NCBI GenBank assembly: GCA_015061765.1
Contig: SUVZ01000168.1
Coordinates: 1 to 7,726, forward strand
DNA: 7,726 nucleotides
Source: Lentisphaerota bacterium
GTDB lineage: Bacteria; Verrucomicrobiota; Kiritimatiellia; RFP12; UBA1067
Reading direction: 5' to 3'
The notes below the pieces were generated by a model. That model saw only the letters and a list, made by a program, of their open reading frames with translations. It had not been told where the DNA came from and made no database searches. This document shows positions 1 through 6,262 of the stretch, one piece after another. How positions within the stretch are numbered: position 1 is the first letter of the stretch; every line of letters starts with the position of its first letter. The position numbers were made by a program, and so were the translations under genes.

Positions 1-590
1 GACTCGACGAAGAAAAGCGTGCCGGCCATGCCGGTCGCGGCGATCACGGCGAGGCCGGACGCAAGGCCGTCAAGACCGTCTATCAGATTGAACGCATTTA
101 TGGCGCCAGTTATCCAGAACACCGTAAGCGGAACGTCGAGCCACCAGGGGACGAACGAAATCATGCAATGGAATCCAATGCCGCACCAGAAGTACACAAG
201 CGATGCGATTACAATCTGCCCGGCAAGCTTTATGATGGCTCTCATGCCGAACCTATCGTCTATGAACCCCAATCCGCCGATTCCGATAGAGAGCAGCATC
301 AGTTTCCAGAACACATCGTCCCCAAGCGAGGGGAACATCGCCCTTTCCGAAAGGAGGGCCAAGGCAGACAGGGAAATCGAAAAAGACGCTATGACCGCCA
401 CACCGCCGCCACGCGGAATTGGACTCTTGTTTATGCGGCGACCGCCCGGTCTATCCACCATGCCAAGTCTGCGGTTCATCGCGCAGACAAGGGGAGTGAG
501 AGCCAGCGACAGAGACATGGCTCCGACCAGAACGCCCCAATATGGGAGTGTTTTTATGACAATATCGCCGATACTCTCAACATGCGTCAT
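1..590 (-). CDS. WecA/TagO/MraY-family polyprenyl-phosphate sugar-1-phosphate transferase, 3' end cut by window edge
   Basis: Only the N-terminal 196 residues are present; the frame is open to the window edge. Seen: hydrophobic membrane segments around residues 15-35, 63-80, 97-110 and 120-140; DRPGGRR at 46-52 followed by PIPRGGG at 57-63; the acidic pair D111-D112 in GFIDDRFG; and NAFNLIDGLDGLASG at 165-179. These are hallmarks of the family that transfers a sugar-1-phosphate from a UDP-sugar to a lipid phosphate at the inner membrane. NLIDGLDGLA favours the WecA/TagO branch over MraY, where NLTDGLDG is usual. The ATG shares its A with the TGA stop of the upstream exosortase gene (TGATG), and a G-rich stretch lies just upstream, so translational coupling is likely. 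The probable role is to start synthesis of an exopolysaccharide, O-antigen-like or wall-linked glycan; the exact sugar cannot be told from this fragment. Confidence 0.9.
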   Translation of the reverse strand, partial: MTHVESIGDIVIKTLPYWGVLVGAMSLSLALTPLVCAMNRRLGMVDRPGGRRINKSPIPRGGGVAVIASFSISLSALALLSERAMFPSLGDDVFWKLMLLSIGIGGLGFIDDRFGMRAIIKLAGQIVIASLVYFWCGIGFHCMISFVPWWLDVPLTVFWITGAINAFNLIDGLDGLASGLAVIAATGMAGTLFFVE

Positions 591-2146
591 CAAAACGCCC
601 CCATTGCCCTAAGGAACTCCAGCAGGTCTGCCTCGGTTGCGCCAGACGCATGCACGGTAAGCATGACCCAGCGGTCGACGCGGTTCAGGACAGAACGGTC
701 GATCACGTCGCGCCATATCCGGCGCGTATGCGAAGCGGTGCGGAATCCCTCCTGATTGAAGAAAGTGTACGCCTCCATCGCCGAATGCGCGCCGGGCCTG
801 ACGATGTCGATCACATGCCAAGGACGCCCGTCCACATCAAAGTTGCGCGGATTGGACATCACATAGCCCTGCGACGGCAGGCAGAGCTCCGGGCGGTGAA
901 TAGAGGCACGCGAAATGCCGCCGACCACGAATGACGCAAGAAACTGCGCGCCCGAGCGCGATTCGTACATTTTCTTGCTGATGCGCGTATCCTTCGGAAG
1001 TATCTTCAGCTCCCCTTCCGAAACCTTCTGCTGTTCGGCGAACTTTTCGTCATTGGTGGTGTATCCCTCCAACTCGACAAACTTCACTTCGGGGGCCTTT
1101 GCAACAGTCGCCGGCGGAGTCATCGCCTGAAACACCAGCACTCCGGAGATGGCGGCGGCGGCAAAGACAGCACAGGCCGCATGCGATTTCGCGGGACGCC
1201 ACATGAGGATCGACAGGCGGCTTTCATTGGACTTCGCCGCTACATCCGGCACCTCGGATCCGCCGTCTTTGCGGTTGCTGCCGAAAACGCGGTCAAGCAC
1301 TTCTCCTGACAGAACCATCAATGCTATCGCCACTATGAACACGATGTAGCCTGAATAGTCATGGTAGAACCCCGTTGCGAACTGCGGATCGGAACATGAC
1401 GCTATCACGCATATCGAGACAATGCGAGCGACATTGCCCGCAATCGCGAGGGGAATGGAACAGGCGAAGAGGATTCCACGCCTCAACCACGAAGGCTGGC
1501 TGAAGTAGGCGTATCCGGCCGTGAGCGCCATGAGAGCGAAAAGCGAACGCAATCCGGAGCACGGCTCTGCGATATCGACCGCAAACGGATGCGCCCCTCT
1601 CGAAACCACGGCAGTCCCCTCACGGACAGCCTCAAGGCCAATGCCGTTCAGAACAGCCAGCGACGTCGCGCTTGCCAGATAGCGGAGTTGGATCGTCACG
1701 AAATCCAGAAACGTCGCAAGCGGTATGCAGAAAAGGAGATATGCCGCCGGGAACAGGAATATCTTCGCACAGCGCCATCCGAAAAACGTCCATGGAACGG
1801 CAAAGCACAGCCCTATGAAGCCAAGCTGCTCAAGCCGCAGCTGCACACCGCGCGTACCCAAAAGCGACAGGCAGAGGAACGGGGCGCATAACAGAAGGCC
1901 GAGCCACGAAAAACGCGATTCGCATATTGCCGCCTGAAGTTCGGCGCGTTTCGTCCAGAGCACATACACGGAGAACACCGGAACGAACCAGCCGAACGAC
2001 ATATCCTCTTCCTGTGCATGCGCAAAGATTACATACACGCGGTCAAACATGCCGCCAAAACCGTACAAAGCACACAGCACCGTTGCCGCAAGTGCACAAA
2101 ACACAGCAACGGCGGAAACAGCAATGCCGCCTTTTTCTCTAAACAT
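590..2146 (-). CDS. Exosortase with fused C-terminal EpsI-type domain
   Basis: This 518-residue protein is a multi-pass membrane transpeptidase-like protein. Residues about 10-290 match the exosortase/archaeosortase family (EpsH). The three expected active-site residues are visible: Cys196 in EPCSGLRSLFAL, Arg241 in IPLAIAGNVARI and His262 in YHDYSGYIVF. A hydrophobic segment near 320-342 leads into an EpsI-like (DUF3485) domain that contains IHRPELCLPSQGY at 416-428, with the conserved His417 and Cys422. Exosortases process surface proteins carrying a C-terminal PEP-CTERM-type signal, usually in exopolysaccharide producers; EpsI is a common partner and fusions are known. The start is supported by a strong -10 element ending 6 nt before the ATG, with no Shine-Dalgarno sequence. 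The gene overlaps the downstream WecA-like transferase by one base, which fits an envelope glycan operon. No sorting substrate is visible in the window, so the recognised signal and subtype stay unknown. Confidence 0.93.
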   Translation of the reverse strand: MFREKGGIAVSAVAVFCALAATVLCALYGFGGMFDRVYVIFAHAQEEDMSFGWFVPVFSVYVLWTKRAELQAAICESRFSWLGLLLCAPFLCLSLLGTRGVQLRLEQLGFIGLCFAVPWTFFGWRCAKIFLFPAAYLLFCIPLATFLDFVTIQLRYLASATSLAVLNGIGLEAVREGTAVVSRGAHPFAVDIAEPCSGLRSLFALMALTAGYAYFSQPSWLRRGILFACSIPLAIAGNVARIVSICVIASCSDPQFATGFYHDYSGYIVFIVAIALMVLSGEVLDRVFGSNRKDGGSEVPDVAAKSNESRLSILMWRPAKSHAACAVFAAAAISGVLVFQAMTPPATVAKAPEVKFVELEGYTTNDEKFAEQQKVSEGELKILPKDTRISKKMYESRSGAQFLASFVVGGISRASIHRPELCLPSQGYVMSNPRNFDVDGRPWHVIDIVRPGAHSAMEAYTFFNQEGFRTASHTRRIWRDVIDRSVLNRVDRWVMLTVHASGATEADLLEFLRAMGAF

Positions 2147-2152
2147 GCGCTA

Positions 2153-2161
2153 ATTATACCA
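2153..2161 (-). promoter_or_regulatory. Extended -10 promoter of the exosortase gene
   Basis: The minus strand reads TGGTATAAT, a consensus TATAAT with an extended TG motif. Exactly 6 nt (TAGCGC) separate the hexamer from the ATG, so the expected transcription start is the A of the start codon. The position 17 bp upstream holds ATGTAC, a poor -35 that overlaps the end of the dehydrogenase gene. The whole promoter fits in the 34-bp gap after that gene. No terminator is visible in the gap, so readthrough from the dehydrogenase may add to expression. Confidence 0.8.
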
Positions 2162-2180
2162 TAAAACCGAAGTTAGTACA

Positions 2181-3371
2181 TCATACAGCACTTCGCGCGG
2201 CCAACCGGAAGATATTGGTGACATCCTCGTCATTCAGTTGCATGAATCCACCAAGCCTGTTCCCGCGAAGGCCTAGCTTTGCGACAAGGGCGGGAATATC
2301 CTCCTCCTTTGCGCCAAGCTCCGCAAACGTGGTCGGCATATCTATGGATTTGAGCCACGCGCGGTAGCGGCGGATGCCTTCAAGGGCCATCGCGTTCTCG
2401 TCGCCGTCCGCTACGCCGAACACCTTGGACGCAAAACGCGAAAAGCGCGAAACGTCTGCCTTCATAACATACTCCATCCACGCCGGCATCACTACTGCAA
2501 GACCGGCACCATGCGCGCAGTCGTAGAGTGCGGAGAGTTCATGCTCTATGCCGTGGCTAGCCCAGTCCTGAATGCGCCCGGCGCCGCAGATGTTAGTGTG
2601 AGCAACAGTGCCCGCCCACATCAGATTTGCACGTGCGTCGTAATCGTCGGGTTTGGCAAGAGCCTTCACACTCTGCTCCACGATGGTGCGCATCACTCCT
2701 TCGCAGAGTTCGTCGGATATCTCCACACTCTTTGACGGGGTGAAGTATCTCTCAACCACATGTGCAAACATATCCACCGCGCCGCAGGACGTCTGATACG
2801 GCGGCAAGGTGTACGTGAACTCAGGGTTGAGCACCGAGAACACCGGGCGAAGCGCATCGCCCGTCGCAGCACGCTTGAGCATGTCCGGCTCAAGCGTTAT
2901 CACGCTGTTCCCGGAACCTTCGCTGCCGGCGGCGGCAAGGGTAAGGACCGTGCCGACCGGAAGTGCAGCCGGCACCGGAACAACAGCTTTCACATCCTTG
3001 CCGAAATAGAAATCCGCGAAATCGCCATCGTAGAGCGTCCCGAACGCAATGGCCTTGGCAGAATCGATCACGCTGCCACCTCCGACCGCCAGAATGAAAT
3101 CAACCTTTTCACGGCGACAGAGCGCTATGCCCTCGCGCACAAGCCCGCTGCGTGGATTGGGCTGGACACCGCCAAGCGGAATGTAGGATACTCCTGCCTC
3201 ATCCAAAGATGCTACGACCTTGTCATATATGCCATTCGTCTTGATGCTTCCGCCACCGAAATGCAACAACACCCTTGTGCCGCCGCATTTCCTGACAAGA
3301 TCGCCAACCTTGGACTCGGAACCACGACCGAAAACAAAACGCGTGGGAGAATAGAACTCAAAATTTTCCAT
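2181..3371 (-). CDS. Iron-containing alcohol dehydrogenase, YqhD/butanol dehydrogenase-like
   Basis: This 396-residue cytoplasmic enzyme belongs to the group III (metal-dependent) alcohol dehydrogenases and probably reduces aldehydes to alcohols with NAD(P)H. Seen: the subgroup N-terminus with FGRGS (14-18) and HFGGGSIKTNGIYD (37-50), the nucleotide-binding AVGGGSVIDSAKA (95-107), and a metal site predicted as Asp200, His204, His273 and His287. The spacings (+4, +69, +14) match those recalled for E. coli YqhD (194/198/267/281). The length is close to that family's 387-390 residues. Translation starts at an ATG with GGAG 7 nt upstream; this GGAG sits in the 3' arm of a possible hairpin. The gene follows tRNA-Ser by 41 bp with no separate promoter seen, so it may depend on the tRNA promoter. 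The physiological substrate and the NADPH versus NADH preference cannot be decided here. Confidence 0.95.
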   Translation of the reverse strand: MENFEFYSPTRFVFGRGSESKVGDLVRKCGGTRVLLHFGGGSIKTNGIYDKVVASLDEAGVSYIPLGGVQPNPRSGLVREGIALCRREKVDFILAVGGGSVIDSAKAIAFGTLYDGDFADFYFGKDVKAVVPVPAALPVGTVLTLAAAGSEGSGNSVITLEPDMLKRAATGDALRPVFSVLNPEFTYTLPPYQTSCGAVDMFAHVVERYFTPSKSVEISDELCEGVMRTIVEQSVKALAKPDDYDARANLMWAGTVAHTNICGAGRIQDWASHGIEHELSALYDCAHGAGLAVVMPAWMEYVMKADVSRFSRFASKVFGVADGDENAMALEGIRRYRAWLKSIDMPTTFAELGAKEEDIPALVAKLGLRGNRLGGFMQLNDEDVTNIFRLAARSAV

Positions 3372-3378
3372 CGCCTGA

Positions 3379-3406
3379 CTCCGTTGAATAATCCTTCGAA
3401 ACGGAG
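3379..3406 (-). promoter_or_regulatory. Potential hairpin covering the dehydrogenase ribosome binding site
   Basis: On the minus strand CTCCGTT is followed after 14 nt by its exact complement AACGGAG. The 3' arm contains the GGAG Shine-Dalgarno sequence of the dehydrogenase, 7 nt before its ATG. If the 7-bp stem forms in the mRNA it would hide the ribosome binding site. There is no T run after it, so it does not look like an intrinsic terminator. The regulatory role is inference. Confidence 0.45.
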
Positions 3407-3412
3407 GCCAAA

Positions 3413-3506
3413 TGGCGGAGGAGGGGGGATTTGAACCCCCGGTACGGAGTTTAAACCGTACGACGATTTAGCAAACCGCTGCCTTCAGCCACTCAGCCAC
3501 TCCTCC
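3413..3506 (-). tRNA. tRNA-Ser (anticodon GCU)
   Basis: This is a 94-nt class II tRNA with encoded CCA. It folds as a 7-bp acceptor stem (GGAGGAG with CTCCTCC) and G discriminator; a D arm GCU...GGC with loop GAGUGGCUGAA; an anticodon loop UUGCUAA with GCU at 3470-3472; a long variable arm with a 6-bp GUACGG/CCGUAC stem; and a T arm GGGGG UUCAAAU CCCCC. The long variable arm and anticodon identify serine, reading AGC and AGU codons. The anticodon stem (GCGGU/AUCGU) contains two G-U wobble pairs. The gene has its own promoter upstream, and the dehydrogenase lies 41 bp downstream on the same strand. Confidence 0.97.
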
Positions 3507-3525
3507 TAAATCGAAAACGCCGCAT

Positions 3526-3554
3526 ATGATACCATAAACGGCGCTTCTGCGCAA
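3526..3554 (-). promoter_or_regulatory. Promoter of tRNA-Ser
   Basis: On the minus strand TTGCGC (3549-3554) is followed after exactly 17 bp by TATCAT (3526-3531). The hexamer is preceded by TGG, giving the extended form TGGTATCAT. The expected transcription start is about 13 nt before the mature tRNA 5' end. This is the best -35 plus -10 pair in the window, as expected for a stable RNA gene. No GC-rich hairpin with a T run separates it from the end of der; only a short CTTAC-N3-GTAAG inverted repeat lies at 3616-3628. Confidence 0.72.
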
Positions 3555-3650
3555 ATAGAATTAGGCCGTCTGCGGAAAATCTCGCGAAGTCCTGCTCCAG
3601 CCGAAATCACGGCAACTTACGCCGTAAGCCCGGGAATGAAGCGGCGCATA

Positions 3651-5021
3651 TCAATCCTGCTTGAAATCGTTGCGGAAATCAGCGACGGATTTTCGGGATC
3701 GTGCCTTCATGAAGATGCGAAGCGGCGCACCCTCAAGGCCAAACCGCGCACGGATCGCCTTCTCTATGTACGACTTGTACGCAGGCGTCACTAGCTTCGG
3801 ATCGTTCACAAAGAGACGTATCGTGAGAGGTGCAGTGCCCACCTGAAGTCCGTAGTAGACCTTGAGACGCCTTCCGTTGCGCATCGGCGCAAGGGTCTTC
3901 CTCGTGGCGACCTCGATCGTCCGGTTCAGTACACCCGTCGGCATCTGCGTCTTGACGCTTGACGCAACGGCGTCTATGGCGTCAACGGTGCGACGGATGT
4001 TATATCCGGATTTCGCGGAGCAGAAGACGATTGGCGCGAAGGTGAGAAACGGCATCATCTTGCGGATGACATCAGTCGCGTCCTTCTCGTTCATGTCCTT
4101 CTTGACGGCAAGGTCCCACTTGTTCATCAGAACCACGCATGCCTTCTGCGCATCTATGATCTTGCCGGCAATGCGCATGTCCTGACGCGTGGGGCCGATT
4201 TCGGACTCCATCGTGAGCAGCACTACATCGGCCTCTTCGATAGCCTTCTCGCTCCTGAACAGGGAGAAGTTGTCCACACTCGTCTTTGACATCTGCGTGT
4301 GGCTCTTCATCCCCGCCGTATCCACAAGCGTGTAGTGGCGAGCGGTCGGCCCCTCGCCGATGGTGAACGGAACGTCCACAGCATCGCGTGTGGTACCGGG
4401 GATGTCGGACACTATGACGCGCTCGGCGTTCAGAAGTCGGTTGATGTATGAACTCTTCCCGGCGTTCGGACGCCCGACGATGGCGACGCGAAGCGGCTTG
4501 ACTGCAGTGGACTCCTCCTGCGGCGGCAATGCGTTCACGATATGCTCGACGAGCGACTGCATCCCGCGGCCGTGCTCCGCAGACACGTTGAACACCTTCA
4601 TGCCGAACCGCACAAACTCATCGGATTTCTCGTCATCCTCCGGACGGTCGCACTTGTTGGCGGCTATGATGGTCGGGCAACCCGACTCGCGTACACGCTT
4701 GAGGACCTCTTCGTCAAGAGGGGTAATCCCGCTGCGGACATCGACAACCACGATGCAGAGGTCCGAATCGCCAACGGCCAGTGCCGCCTGCGCACGAGTC
4801 TCCTCGGCGAACGGATCTTCCGATCCTGGGGTCCTGTCAAAGGCGATGCCGCCGGTATCGACAAGCATGAACCTTTTACCGAGGAGCGTCACCTCGCGGG
4901 CGACACGGTCGCGAGTAACGCCCGGCTGGTCGAACACGATTGCGATTCGCTCGCGCGCGATACGATTGAAAAGAGCCGACTTGCCCACATTCGGGCGCCC
5001 AACTATGGAAACTGTAGCCAT
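3651..5021 (-). CDS. der: Ribosome-associated GTPase Der (EngA)
   Basis: This 456-residue protein has the tandem GTPase architecture found only in Der, which binds the 50S subunit and is needed for late large-subunit maturation. First G domain: GRPNVGKS (8-15), GVTRD (34-38), DTGG (55-58), NKCD (122-125). Second G domain: GRPNAGKS (183-190), PGTTRD (about 208-213), DTAG (234-237), NKWD (300-303), SAK (335-337). The C-terminal third (about 350-445), with RRLKVYYGLQVGTAPLTIRL, matches the KH-like domain. Length is normal for the family. The ATG places the first G1 motif at residue 8, as in other Der proteins. No Shine-Dalgarno sequence is evident; the predicted leader from the 5056-5064 promoter is about 28 nt. 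The gene is divergent from tcdA and has its own promoter. The tRNA-Ser promoter follows about 100 bp downstream. Confidence 0.98.
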   Translation of the reverse strand: MATVSIVGRPNVGKSALFNRIARERIAIVFDQPGVTRDRVAREVTLLGKRFMLVDTGGIAFDRTPGSEDPFAEETRAQAALAVGDSDLCIVVVDVRSGITPLDEEVLKRVRESGCPTIIAANKCDRPEDDEKSDEFVRFGMKVFNVSAEHGRGMQSLVEHIVNALPPQEESTAVKPLRVAIVGRPNAGKSSYINRLLNAERVIVSDIPGTTRDAVDVPFTIGEGPTARHYTLVDTAGMKSHTQMSKTSVDNFSLFRSEKAIEEADVVLLTMESEIGPTRQDMRIAGKIIDAQKACVVLMNKWDLAVKKDMNEKDATDVIRKMMPFLTFAPIVFCSAKSGYNIRRTVDAIDAVASSVKTQMPTGVLNRTIEVATRKTLAPMRNGRRLKVYYGLQVGTAPLTIRLFVNDPKLVTPAYKSYIEKAIRARFGLEGAPLRIFMKARSRKSVADFRNDFKQD

Positions 5022-5055
5022 AAACTATACCGTGCTTCACTTAAAAATTTCAGCC

Positions 5056-5064
5056 ATTATACCA
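5056..5064 (-). promoter_or_regulatory. Extended -10 promoter of der
   Basis: The minus strand reads TGGTATAAT, with the hexamer at 5056-5061. The expected start lies about 28 nt before the der ATG. No good -35 is found 16-18 bp upstream (CTGTGC at 17 bp). A second weaker TATAGT at 5024-5029 is only 2 nt before the ATG and is probably not used. GTGCCG, 9 nt upstream of the hexamer, is mirrored in the tcdA promoter. Confidence 0.7.
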
Positions 5065-5093
5065 CAAGTGCGGCACATGCACAGAACACTTCC

Positions 5094-5120
5094 TTGTCAA
5101 AGTGCCGAACATGGTATAAT
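5094..5120 (+). promoter_or_regulatory. Promoter of tcdA, extended -10, predicted leaderless
   Basis: TGGTATAAT is at 5112-5120, with the hexamer at 5115-5120. A TTGTCA at 5094-5099 resembles a -35 but has a short 15-bp spacer. Exactly 6 nt (GTGCGC) separate the hexamer from the ATG at 5127, so transcription is expected to begin at the start codon. GTGCCG at 5102-5107 repeats the element in the divergent der promoter. Confidence 0.72.
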
Positions 5121-5126
5121 GTGCGC

Positions 5127-5840
5127 ATGGAAGAGGGAAAATTTAAGCGCTCGCGTTCGCTGCTCGGTGATGCAGCCTATAAAAAGCTCGCGTCTGTGCG
5201 CGTGGCGGTTTTCGGTGTCGGCGGCGTTGGCGGATGGTGTGCAGAAGCACTGCTGCGCACAGGAGTGCGCCGACTGGCAATCATAGACGACGACACTGTG
5301 GCCGAATCGAACATCAACCGTCAGCGTCAGGCGACACCCTTAACCATTGGGAGGCCGAAAGTTGAAGTTCTTCGGGACATTCTGCTTGAGATAGCCCCCG
5401 AAGCGGAGGTATCGGCGATCTCAAAGCGCTACACACCTGAAACATCGGAAGACTTCAATGGAATTCTATTCGATTGCGACTATGTGGTTGACGCGATAGA
5501 CTCAGTCGGCTGCAAGGCGCATCTGATCCAAAAATGCGTGATGGGGGTCGATGGACGGACGGTCCCGATACTGTCATCCATGGGTGCAGCGCTTAGGACC
5601 GACCCGACAAAAGTACGCATCGCGCCATTTCACAAGATATCCGGAGATGGTCTGGCAAAGGCGTTGCGAAACAGGTTCAGAAAAGCCGGACTCCCCCTGC
5701 CCATGCACGCTTGCGCATATTCCGAGGAATTGCCGGACGGCAAGCCTGGCGAAACAATGGGAAGCATAATGCCCGTCACTTGTGCATTCGGCATGGCGCT
5801 CGCTTCGCTCGTCGTGCAGTCAGTGCGGAAAGAGGTCTAA
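5127..5840 (+). CDS. tcdA: tRNA threonylcarbamoyladenosine dehydratase (ThiF/E1-like)
   Basis: This 237-residue cytoplasmic protein belongs to the ThiF/MoeB/E1 superfamily, TcdA (CsdL, YgdL) branch, which uses ATP to convert t6A37 to cyclic ct6A in ANN-decoding tRNAs. Seen: the nucleotide-binding GVGGVG (30-35), IIDDDTVAESNINRQ (52-66) with the acidic and Asn/Arg ATP-site residues, DAIDSVGCKAHLI (122-134), and the C-terminal GSIMPVTCAFGMALASLVV (212-230). The frame is open far upstream, but this start was chosen because KFKRSRSLLGDAAYKKL aligns with the normal N-terminus of the family and because a strong -10 lies 6 nt before this ATG. Upstream of it the frame only mirrors der. The protein is somewhat shorter than the 268-residue E. 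coli enzyme. No Shine-Dalgarno sequence is present, consistent with a leaderless mRNA. Its stop overlaps the convergent folK gene. MoeB/ThiF-like activity is a less likely alternative, since no MoaD/ThiS partner is nearby. Confidence 0.92.
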   Translation: MEEGKFKRSRSLLGDAAYKKLASVRVAVFGVGGVGGWCAEALLRTGVRRLAIIDDDTVAESNINRQRQATPLTIGRPKVEVLRDILLEIAPEAEVSAISKRYTPETSEDFNGILFDCDYVVDAIDSVGCKAHLIQKCVMGVDGRTVPILSSMGAALRTDPTKVRIAPFHKISGDGLAKALRNRFRKAGLPLPMHACAYSEELPDGKPGETMGSIMPVTCAFGMALASLVVQSVRKEV

Positions 5841-6259
5841 AAGCCGATCCCTAGTCGTCTCAACGGTTCCATGACAAAAGCGCGTTCTCTGGCACGGGGA
5901 TGCGGCAATGTAAGCTCCGGATCGTCCATCGTCACACCTTCGTAGTCTATCAAGTCAATGTCGATGGTGCGCGGCATGTTGCGCACCACCCCGCGTACGC
6001 GCCCAAGTCTATCCTCGATGAGATGCATGCGATCGGAAAAATCCTCTGGTGACAGGCTGGTCTCAAGGACAAGAATTCTGTTCATGAACATTTGCCCCGA
6101 GAATTCCGGCGGCACATCGACAGGATCCGTCTCGTCAGTCCCGCCTACGGCAATCAGCCTTGTCCCCGGCAAAGAACATAACGCATCCTGCGCACGGTCA
6201 AGATATTCTGCTCGAGGCTCGATATTCGAACCCAGACAGATGATTACACGCGCAGACAC
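5837..6259 (-). CDS. folK: 2-amino-4-hydroxy-6-hydroxymethyldihydropteridine pyrophosphokinase (HPPK)
   Basis: This 140-residue cytoplasmic enzyme transfers pyrophosphate from ATP to 6-hydroxymethyl-dihydropterin in folate synthesis. Seen: CLGSNI (8-13), FMNRILVLETSLSP (58-71), IEDRLGRVR (81-89), MPRTIDIDLI (95-104) with the Mg-binding Asp100 and Asp102, and LPHPRARERAFVMEPL (118-133). It is slightly shorter than the 159-residue E. coli enzyme but contains every motif. The start codon is GTG (6257-6259), chosen because GGAG lies 6 nt upstream and because it puts the GSN motif at the usual distance. It begins 3 nt after the stop of the thioesterase gene, so the two form an operon. Its TAG stop overlaps the tcdA TAA on the other strand by 4 bp. 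No other folate gene is nearby. Confidence 0.96.
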   Translation of the reverse strand: MSARVIICLGSNIEPRAEYLDRAQDALCSLPGTRLIAVGGTDETDPVDVPPEFSGQMFMNRILVLETSLSPEDFSDRMHLIEDRLGRVRGVVRNMPRTIDIDLIDYEGVTMDDPELTLPHPRARERAFVMEPLRRLGIGF

Positions 6260-6262
6260 GAC

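Noticed and set aside
19..755. Two plus-strand frames over the transferase and the end of the exosortase
   Set aside because: The minus strand carries the clear WecA-like and EpsI motifs; the plus frames show none.
2760..3434. Plus-strand frame opposite the dehydrogenase and running into the tRNA
   Set aside because: It is antisense to a clear enzyme gene and overlaps a tRNA; the composition is typical of a frame shadow.
3616..3628. CTTAC-GCC-GTAAG inverted repeat after der as a terminator
   Set aside because: The stem is only 5 bp, with no following T run on the minus strand.
5024..5029. TATAGT as a der promoter
   Set aside because: It lies only 2 nt before the ATG, so transcription would start inside the coding sequence; the TGGTATAAT at 5056-5064 is better placed.
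4542..5126. Upstream extension of the tcdA frame on the plus strand
   Set aside because: It runs antisense through der, and its translation has no family similarity. The TcdA N-terminus aligns from 5127, directly after a strong promoter element.
4360..5286. Long plus-strand frame opposite der
   Set aside because: It is a shadow of the der coding sequence, with low-complexity Ser/Arg/Thr content and no domain.
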